Source: Actinomycetospora sp. NBRC 106375 (lineage in GTDB: Bacteria; Actinomycetota; Actinomycetes; Mycobacteriales; Pseudonocardiaceae). From it: a stretch of DNA of 64,000 nt. Under the pieces are notes generated by a model that was not told the origin of the DNA, made no database searches, and worked only from the letters and a program-made list of their open reading frames with translations. Position numbers and translations under genes: made by a program. The stretch lies in contig NZ_BSTS01000006.1 of assembly GCF_030269665.1 (NCBI RefSeq), positions 248,001 to 312,000 on the forward strand, read 5' to 3'. Positions 57,909-64,000 of the stretch are shown in pieces. Each line of letters begins with the position of its first letter. Within the stretch, counting starts at the first letter, position 1.

Positions 57909-60900
57909 ATGCCCGATGCCGAACGTCGCCTGGTGCACGTGCTCTTCGTCGACCTCGTCGGGTTCACTCCGCTGGTCGAGGGCCTCGACCCCGAGGCGGT
58001 CGCCGCTCTGCAGGACCACTACTTCGGGCACGTCCACGCGGTGGCCACCCGGTATGGGGGTCGCGTCGAGAAGTACGTCGGGGACGCGGTTCTGGTCGTG
58101 TTCGGGCTACCTGCCCTGAGAGACGGTGACGCCGAGCGAGCCGTGCTGGCGGGTCTGGACATCATCGACGGGATGGACGACGTCGCGGGCGACCTCGCGC
58201 TGGACGCGGGGGCGTTGCAGGTCCGGGTCGGTATCGACACCGGCGACGTGATCGTGCGATGGGGTCCTGAGCCGGGGGACTGGCGCGTGTCGGGCGACGT
58301 GGTCAACACCGCCGCTCGGCTCCAGGCCGCTGCCGACCCCGGCGCCGTCCTGGTCGGCGAGCACGTCGCCCTTGCCGTTGACGGGCGTGTCCCGCTTCGG
58401 GCCGGTGGCCCCATCCTGCTGAAGGGGAAGTCGCGGCCGATCCCTGTCTGGAGCGCGGTGCCGGGCCTCGGTAACGCCGTCGACGTCCCGTCGGTCCGGG
58501 CGCCCACACCTTTCGTCGGACGGGACGCGGAGCTCGCCGAGCTGGAGCGCGATTGCGCGTCGGGCGTGCGTCAGGTTGTCGTGATAGCGCCGCCCGGCAC
58601 CGGCAAGTCTCGCCTGGTGAACGAGTTCGCCCGTGAGGTCCGCGAGCGCGGCGGCACGGTGCTGATCGCGGCGGTGCTCGAGGACGGAGCTCCGTACGAG
58701 CCCGTCGCCACGCTCCTGCGGGCGGCATTGGGGCGCCCGTTCTCTCCTGCCGAGCTCACCGGAGAACTGGAACGTACCGGCTCCACCGGGCCTCGCGCGG
58801 AGCTGGCGGCTCGTCACGTCGCCGCCCTCCTCGAGGGCGGCGGCGAGGGGGCCCCGGAGGAGCTGTGGGCCTCCTGGCTCGCCGTTCTTGACGGGGGAGA
58901 CACACCGGCGGACGTCTGGATCGTGGAGGACGCCCACCTCGCGGCGCCCGACTTCCATGCGTTCCTGCGCTTCGCGTGTACGGCCGGACGGCGTCCCGGC
59001 CGAACGGTGGTCGCGACGGGCCGTCCGGGTGCGTGGTTGCCTGAGGGACCCGATCCCACAACCGGCGTGGTGGTGCGCGCCCTCGGGCCGCTCACCGACG
59101 AGCAGGTCGAGACGCTGGTGCGGGAGACACACCGACACGCCGTCATACCGGACGACCTCCTGCGCCGCATCGTCGCCTCGGCCGGGGGAAACCCGCTGTT
59201 CGTCCACGAGTTCCTCCGCGACCGCGAGCTCACCGGCGGGCTTGCTCGGACAGGGAACGAGACCGTCCCATCGACCATCCGCAGCATCCATCTCGCCCAG
59301 CTCGACCTCCTGTCGGCCGAGACTCGCGAACTGCTCGCCGCCGGGTCCGTGGCCGGCACGACGTTCCCGGCGTCGGCGCTGCCGGCGCTCGGTATCGCCC
59401 GACCGACCGGTGCGCTGGCCCTGCTCACCGTCACGGGACTGCTCCACGGGCCGACGCCGGGCCCCCTGGACGACTCGTCGTACAGCTACCGGCATGCCCT
59501 CGTCCGGGACGCGGCCTACACGACCCTGCCTCGTGCGCGAAGGGCCGAGCTCCACGTCGCGTTCGCCGAGTGGGCGGCCGGCCGAGGTCCGTCCCCGCGG
59601 GCCGACGTCGTCGGGAGCCACCTCGAGGCGGCACTGCAGGAAGCCCTGGAGCTCGGTGGACCCGTGCACGCCGGCCTCGCCAGGACCGAGCTCGCTCGCC
59701 GAGCCGGTCGGTGGCTGGAGGACGCCGGCGAAGCCAGCATCGGTGCTGCCCCCCAACGCGCCGCCGAGCTGTTCGGACGTGCGCGTGACCTTGCTCCGGT
59801 TGGCGTGTCGCCCGACCGCGCTCGGCGCCAGGAGCGGCACGCAGACGCGTTGCGACGCGCCGGGCGGCTCGAGGAAGCGATCAAGGCCTTCGAAGCGGTG
59901 GAGGAGATGGTCCCGAGCGACGATCGTGTCCATCGTGCGCGCGCGGCGCTCGGCTACGAGGACGCGCTCTTCGACAGCCGACTGCCCCGCGAAGACTGGG
60001 GAGACCGTTCCCTCGGCCTTCTCGCGCAGGCGCTCGGCGTCGCCGACCGCGCGGACCACGCAGGCCGGTCGCGCCTGCTGGCCGCCACGGCAAGGGCGCA
60101 TGCGTACGCCGGGGACCGGAACCGCGCCCGGAGCGCCGGAGCGACGGCACACGAGCTCGCCCGTCGATCCGGCGACCCCGGCGCGCTGGCGTACTGCCTC
60201 CTCGCTCGACGGGCGAACCTGATCGGACCAGAAGACCTGGAGCGGCGCCTGGCTGACGGCGATGAACTGATCGAGTCCGCCCGTGCGGCCGGGGACGGCC
60301 ACCTCGAGCTCGAGGGGGCTCGCCTGCGGTTCGTCGACCTCCTCGAGGCAGGCTCCATCGACGAGGCCGAACGAATGCGCGGCCGCGCCGAGCGCCTCGC
60401 CGTCGAGCTCCGACGGCCGGCCTACCTGTGGTACCCGTCGATGTGGCGAGCGATGATGTCCCTCTTGCGCGGCGATCTCCTCGTGGCCGCCGACCTAATC
60501 GCCGACTTCCGTGACGAAGGGGTGCGCTGGCACTACCGCGACGTCGAGCTCGTCCACGCCGTCCAGTCGCTGCAGTGGCACACCGAGCACGGCACCGTGG
60601 AGCAGATCCTGCCCGAACTCGAGACGGTTGCCGGACACGCGCCGCCGGCGTTCCGCTCGGTGCTCGTCGGGGCCTTTGCGAGAGCTGGCCATATCGAGCG
60701 TGTGCGGCGCGAACTCGCGGAGCTCCGCAGCGACGCTTACGCGCACGTCGCGGTCGACCAGTCCCGGTCCTACTCGCTCTGCCTGCTAGCCGAAGGGATC
60801 GATCTCCTCGCCGACGAGGCTGACGACGTCGCCGCCGACGCTCGAGAACTGTTCGCCGCGCTGACCCCTTGGGCAAAGCAGGGCGTCGTGCTCGGTTCCG

Positions 60901-61085
60901 GTGCCGTCCACCTCGGTGCTGCGTCCCACTACCTGGGTCTTCTGGCACGTGTCGGTGGTGACCTCGCCGCCGCGACCGAGCACATGGCGGACGCGCTCAC
61001 GCGGAACCTCGCCTGGGGAGCCGAGCGTGCGGCAGCCCGCTCACGTCAGGAGGCCGAGCGCACCCGACGGCTCGTGGGAGCCTGA
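57909..61085 (+). CDS. class III nucleotide cyclase / AAA ATPase / TPR regulator
   Basis: A 1058-residue multi-domain protein. The cyclase homology domain (1-190) has metal Asp15 (FVDLVGFT) and Asp59, Lys55 (KYVGDAVLVVFG), Asn133 and Arg137 (NTAARL). By eye, the residue that fixes ATP (an Asp in classical enzymes) is Arg126, so product and activity are uncertain. The AAA/STAND ATPase starts at about 200, with Walker A APPGTGKS (227-234), and a Walker-B-like VWIVEDAHL. The C-terminal 500 residues are TPR-like helices. Its start is an ATG at 57909 after GGGGGGTG. Confidence 0.9.
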   Translation: MPDAERRLVHVLFVDLVGFTPLVEGLDPEAVAALQDHYFGHVHAVATRYGGRVEKYVGDAVLVVFGLPALRDGDAERAVLAGLDIIDGMDDVAGDLALDAGALQVRVGIDTGDVIVRWGPEPGDWRVSGDVVNTAARLQAAADPGAVLVGEHVALAVDGRVPLRAGGPILLKGKSRPIPVWSAVPGLGNAVDVPSVRAPTPFVGRDAELAELERDCASGVRQVVVIAPPGTGKSRLVNEFAREVRERGGTVLIAAVLEDGAPYEPVATLLRAALGRPFSPAELTGELERTGSTGPRAELAARHVAALLEGGGEGAPEELWASWLAVLDGGDTPADVWIVEDAHLAAPDFHAFLRFACTAGRRPGRTVVATGRPGAWLPEGPDPTTGVVVRALGPLTDEQVETLVRETHRHAVIPDDLLRRIVASAGGNPLFVHEFLRDRELTGGLARTGNETVPSTIRSIHLAQLDLLSAETRELLAAGSVAGTTFPASALPALGIARPTGALALLTVTGLLHGPTPGPLDDSSYSYRHALVRDAAYTTLPRARRAELHVAFAEWAAGRGPSPRADVVGSHLEAALQEALELGGPVHAGLARTELARRAGRWLEDAGEASIGAAPQRAAELFGRARDLAPVGVSPDRARRQERHADALRRAGRLEEAIKAFEAVEEMVPSDDRVHRARAALGYEDALFDSRLPREDWGDRSLGLLAQALGVADRADHAGRSRLLAATARAHAYAGDRNRARSAGATAHELARRSGDPGALAYCLLARRANLIGPEDLERRLADGDELIESARAAGDGHLELEGARLRFVDLLEAGSIDEAERMRGRAERLAVELRRPAYLWYPSMWRAMMSLLRGDLLVAADLIADFRDEGVRWHYRDVELVHAVQSLQWHTEHGTVEQILPELETVAGHAPPAFRSVLVGAFARAGHIERVRRELAELRSDAYAHVAVDQSRSYSLCLLAEGIDLLADEADDVAADARELFAALTPWAKQGVVLGSGAVHLGAASHYLGLLARVGGDLAAATEHMADALTRNLAWGAERAAARSRQEAERTRRLVGA

Positions 61086-61205
61086 CCGCTGCGTCTGTCG
61101 CGAGGCCGACATACGCAGAGTCGTCATGGCGACGGTCGTTTCTCGTTGGAGCCTCGACACTGGTCCTCGCGCCCGACGACGGAGAACTCGGGCCTACGGG
61201 AAGAC

Positions 61206-61373
61206 GTGAGAGCCGTGACGATCGTGAACGCGCTTCTGAAGACCCTTGCGGTGCTCGTCGTCGCCGTGGTTCAGATCCCTATCTGCTGCGTCATGCCGTG
61301 GTACATCGGAACGGCTTTCGGCAACCCGCAGCGAGTGTTCGCCTTTGACTATCTGTCGATCTTCGCGCACTGA
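61206..61373 (+). CDS. small membrane protein
   Basis: A 55-residue protein, nearly all one TM hairpin: LLKTLAVLVVAVVQIPICCV, then PWYIGTAFGNPQRVF. The start is a GTG at 61206; a second GTG at 61215 is possible. GGAAGA precedes it. No family is recognised. It lies 120 bp after the cyclase gene on the same strand. Confidence 0.45.
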   Translation: MRAVTIVNALLKTLAVLVVAVVQIPICCVMPWYIGTAFGNPQRVFAFDYLSIFAH

Positions 61374-61730
61374 TCGACCCTTAAGCGTCAGCACTCCCGT
61401 GGCGAACGCCCGGGCCCCGAGAGTGAGGTCGGCAGCGAGCTCCCGCACGGCCGAAACGTGTACGACACCAGACGGTGCTGCGGAATACGAAGCCCATGCC
61501 CAGGGTGATTGCGACGTTCGCGCAGCGCTGCGGTGTTGGTGCCGTTGTGCGGCGGATTCGCAACAGTCGATATGTCTCACCGTAGATAAATGCAAACATC
61601 GGCGCCGACATCACTCCTAACGATCGTAGATTCGATCAGATCAGCTCATCACCGTCACCAATATCGAACAGGAAAGGTCGCCAGGCCGGGTTCGTCCAGG
61701 GGCCTATCGGCCGGGTCTCGGGAGGTCCCT
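61374..61730. other. gene-free stretch upstream of the glycine-rich protein
   Basis: About 357 bp without a supported gene, locally richer in A+T than the rest, especially 61550-61680. An inverted repeat GATCG-tagatt-CGATC lies at 61622-61637, and TAGATT inside it could serve as a -10 box. The minus strand has frames with protein-like scraps (around 61400-61470), which may be a gene relic, but no gene could be supported. Confidence 0.35.
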
Positions 61731-64000
61731 GTGGTGCAGAGAAAGAGCAGCCGCGTACTCGGTGGCGGCGCGGTCGGGGCGTTCGCGGCGGCCGCCCTGA
61801 TCGGGGGGCTCCTCCCGTCCACGGCCCAAGCAGCGACTCCGGCGCGAGCCGAGCGCCCGCACGGCGGCCCTGCATCGTCCAGCTCGGCCGCGTCCGCGCC
61901 GAGTACGGCGGTGGCCGTTGACCCGGCGTCGGGCACGGTCTTCCAAGCGGACGCTCGAGGCGACCGGGTGCTGGTGTTCGCGCCACTGACGGGCGGTGGG
62001 TACGAGCTAGAGGGCAGCGTGCCGACGGGGTCCGAGCCCGTGTCGGTCGCCCTCGACCCGGCCAGCCGCACCGTCTACACCGCTAACCGGAGCGGTCGGT
62101 CGATCACCACGATCTCGGCTGGCCGTCGCGGACAGTGGACCGCTACCCGGACCACGTCGTTACTCATCGCCCCGACGACGGTGGCGGTCGACGCGTCGGG
62201 CACGGTTCACGCCATCAGCGCCCCGGTCGGAGCCACCCCGGTCATGCTGCACGCGGGCGCGGGCACCGGAGGTCCGGGAACGCTCTCTCCCCAAGGATCC
62301 GGCGCGCCCAACGGGTCCGCATCCCGGGTCACGCAGGTGGCCGCGACGGTCGGGGCCTCACCGTCCCCGGTCTCAGCTCCCACGAGCTCGACCGAGCCCA
62401 CCCCGGTGCAGTCAGTGCTCTCGCCCGGTCCGTCGCGACTGACGACTGGGCCGGCATCCCGGCCATCTCCCGCCGATGCCGCGGCGCTGACCGCGTTCAG
62501 CTCGCAGATCCGAGCCGCGGGCTGGGCGGCCTCGTTCAACCCCCGCGACTACAAGATCACCTATGGACAGGGCTACATCCGCGCCTACAACGCCGGTACC
62601 AACACCGAGTTCTGCGCCGGCGTGTGCACCGACGTCGCCGTTGGGCGCCCCGGCGTGGATGGTGGACGAGGCGGCACGGGCTACTGCATCGGCCAGTGCA
62701 CGAACGTCGCGACCGGCGCGCGCGGCACCGACTCGACGACCGCGGCCGGCGGCGCGGGGGGCAACGGCGGGGTCGGCTACTGCCTCGGGGTCTGCACCAA
62801 CGTCGCGAGCGGGGGACGCGGCGGGAGCTCGACCACCACGACGGCCGCGACGGGCGGCGTCGGCGGCAACGGAGGCGCGGCGTACTGCCGTGGCGTGTGC
62901 ACCGCGATCGCCACGGGCGGTCGCGGCGGCACCGCGACCGCGACCGGTGTGGACGGGAGCTCGTCGTCGGCCGGTCGCGGGGGCGACGCGACGGCGGCGG
63001 GCGGAGCCGGGGGAGCCGGAGGGACCACCACCGTCAACGGCCGTGCGGGCCGCGGCGCCGGTGGCGTCGGCGGGAATGCCGTCGCCACAGGCGGCGCCGG
63101 GATGGACGGGGCGGACGTCATCGCCGTCGGCGACGTCGTGGCGGGTGCCGGCGGCGACGGAGGCAACGCCGCAGCGACCGCAGGCCGGGGCGGTGCGGGG
63201 GCGGGCGGCCCGGCGGCCGCGGGAACGGCGACGGCGACCGCCGGCGGGGGTGGCTGGGGCGGCGACGCCCTGTCCAGCGGCACCGCGGGCGTGGCCGGTG
63301 TGGGTCGGGAGAACTCGAATGACGCCACGGGTTTCTACGCCGTCGGGAACAGCGGCACCGCCGGTGGCGCCGCCTCCGCGACCGGCGGGCGGGGCGGCAA
63401 CGGCGGCACCGCCACGGTGAGCGGGCCGGGCACCGCCGTGCAGGGCGCCGGTGGCACCGGCGGCGACGCGACGGCTCACGGTGGCGACGGTGGAGACGGA
63501 GTCAGCCTCGACCTAACCGCGATCGGGAGCCCGCACCTGCACGTCACCGGCGGCGTCGGCGGCGACGGTGGGCTCGCGATCGCCACCGCGGGGCAGGGCG
63601 GGCTCGGCGGCGGTGGTGGCCCCAGGGCGACCGGCGGCGCCGCGTCCGCGATCGGTGGTGCGGGCGGGCTCGGCGGCGACGCCACCTCGACCGGGCGTCC
63701 CAGCGCGGACGGGGTCGGCCGGGAGAACGAGAACGATCCGGCGACCGGCTTCTACGCCACGGGCAACAGCGGGACCGCCGGCGGCGACGCAACGGCGACC
63801 GGCGGCCGAGGCGGCAACGGCGGTCTCGCGACGATTAACGGCTCCGGCACCGCGGTCCAGGGAGCCGGCGGCACCGGCGGGGACGCCACCGCGACCGGTC
63901 GCGACGGGGGCGCCGGGTCCACTCTCGACCTGACGGCGATCGGGAGCCCACACCTGCACGTCACCGGCGGCGCTGGCGGCGACGGAGGCGACGCCACCGC
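61731..64000 (+). CDS. glycine-rich secreted repeat protein (3' end outside window)
   Basis: An open frame from 61731 to the window end, at least 756 residues. The signal peptide is 1-34 (VGAFAAAALIGGLLPSTAQA). Residues 50-170 resemble YVTN-type beta-propeller blades (VAVDPASGTVFQAD; VSVALDPASRTVYTANRSG). A Pro/Ser/Thr linker follows. Four [FY]C-x-G-x-C-T motifs follow at Cys295/299, 319/323, 351/355 and 386/390. The rest is GG-x-GG repeats, with a 138-139-residue tandem unit starting at 525. It recalls mycobacterial PGRS proteins but lacks a PE domain. The GTG at 61731 follows GGGAGG. It is probably a surface protein. Confidence 0.83.
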   Translation, partial: MVQRKSSRVLGGGAVGAFAAAALIGGLLPSTAQAATPARAERPHGGPASSSSAASAPSTAVAVDPASGTVFQADARGDRVLVFAPLTGGGYELEGSVPTGSEPVSVALDPASRTVYTANRSGRSITTISAGRRGQWTATRTTSLLIAPTTVAVDASGTVHAISAPVGATPVMLHAGAGTGGPGTLSPQGSGAPNGSASRVTQVAATVGASPSPVSAPTSSTEPTPVQSVLSPGPSRLTTGPASRPSPADAAALTAFSSQIRAAGWAASFNPRDYKITYGQGYIRAYNAGTNTEFCAGVCTDVAVGRPGVDGGRGGTGYCIGQCTNVATGARGTDSTTAAGGAGGNGGVGYCLGVCTNVASGGRGGSSTTTTAATGGVGGNGGAAYCRGVCTAIATGGRGGTATATGVDGSSSSAGRGGDATAAGGAGGAGGTTTVNGRAGRGAGGVGGNAVATGGAGMDGADVIAVGDVVAGAGGDGGNAAATAGRGGAGAGGPAAAGTATATAGGGGWGGDALSSGTAGVAGVGRENSNDATGFYAVGNSGTAGGAASATGGRGGNGGTATVSGPGTAVQGAGGTGGDATAHGGDGGDGVSLDLTAIGSPHLHVTGGVGGDGGLAIATAGQGGLGGGGGPRATGGAASAIGGAGGLGGDATSTGRPSADGVGRENENDPATGFYATGNSGTAGGDATATGGRGGNGGLATINGSGTAVQGAGGTGGDATATGRDGGAGSTLDLTAIGSPHLHVTGGAGGDGGDAT
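63303..64000 (+). repeat. tandem 138-139-codon repeats in the glycine-rich protein
   Basis: Unit 1 runs 63303-63716 and unit 2 from 63717 to beyond the window. Shared markers are GRENxND, TGFYAxGNSGTAGG, GTAVQGAGGTGGDATA and LDLTAIGSPHLHVTGG, at the same spacing in both. More units may follow outside the window. Confidence 0.85.

Noticed and set aside
61381-61614. Minus-strand 77-codon frame upstream of the glycine-rich gene
   Set aside because: No family match or ribosome binding site. A neighbouring frame has more protein-like scraps, so at most a relic is present.
62135-63322. A long plus-strand frame and several Pro-rich minus-strand frames under the glycine-rich gene
   Set aside because: They are shadows of the GGC/GCC-rich codons. 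Only the frame starting at 61731 has a signal peptide, a ribosome binding site and no stop to the window end.
62600-64000. CRISPR array or satellite
   Set aside because: The repeats are codon-phased glycine repeats without constant repeat/spacer units. They belong to a coding frame.
1-64000. tRNA, rRNA or riboswitch genes
   Set aside because: No tRNA-like cloverleaf with a TTCGANNC arm and no known riboswitch core was found by eye. A covariance-model scan could still find one.

Overview
The window is a 64 kb piece of a very GC-rich actinobacterial chromosome. By eye it runs well over 70% G+C, with G/C at nearly every third codon position. The gene content points to a Pseudonocardiaceae-type organism: a PrrAB-like two-component pair, a mycothiol-dependent enzyme family member, DUF2510, DUF1707 and DUF2795 proteins, many TetR regulators and a TTG/GTG-rich start codon set. 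The genus is an inference from style, not from a marker gene. No rRNA, tRNA, CRISPR array or intact mobile element was seen.

Layout. 0-2.7 kb: prrB-prrA with a lipoprotein. 2.8-9.1 kb: a methyltransferase, an enoyl-CoA hydratase-like enzyme, EthD and SnoaL proteins, an acyl-CoA synthetase divergent from a TetR regulator, a GNAT enzyme, and a repeat-packed 484 bp gap. 9.1-15.5 kb: a tightly packed phenylacetyl-CoA catabolic operon, paaABCDE-paaZ-paaI. 15.6-24.9 kb: DedA, an acyl-CoA dehydrogenase and a molybdopterin enzyme each divergent from a TetR gene, a first ECF42-type sigma factor with its DGPF partner, and small regulatory proteins. 25.0-28.1 kb: a four-gene operon of overlapping genes (acyl-CoA-dehydrogenase-like, PIG-L deacetylase, methyltransferase, glycosyltransferase) of unknown product. 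28.3-41.9 kb: amidase, a decayed hydrolase, NmrA-like protein, anti-sigma-type ATPase, transporters, an FAD enzyme, a double-domain TetR divergent from a second acyl-CoA synthetase, and a second ECF42/DGPF pair. 42.1-45.3 kb: a PP2C phosphatase / STAS / MEDS-ATPase partner-switching cassette. 45.3-53.4 kb: small membrane and secreted proteins, a disulfide-reductase-like flavoprotein, a decayed membrane protein, a membrane-glycosyltransferase fusion, and a MerR regulator overlapping a 23-residue cysteine-rich peptide. 53.5-64 kb: an IS3 transposase remnant, a FeeM-like N-acyltransferase plus a VAO-type flavoprotein divergent from a Crp/FNR regulator, a mycothiol-type enzyme, a 1058-residue cyclase-AAA-TPR protein, and the start of a very large glycine-rich secreted repeat protein that runs off the window end.

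How the parts work together. The paa operon should epoxidise phenylacetyl-CoA (PaaABCDE), open and oxidise the ring (PaaZ) and hydrolyse stalled thioesters (PaaI). A TetR gene and two TetR-type palindromes nearby suggest local repression. The ligase (paaK) and the beta-oxidation genes paaF/H/J are not in the window. Several genes have a TANNNT box 6-7 nt before the start codon, which suggests leaderless transcripts. The least explained units are the 25-28 kb operon, the acyltransferase/flavoprotein/Crp module, the MerR/cysteine-rich peptide pair, and the glycine-rich protein.
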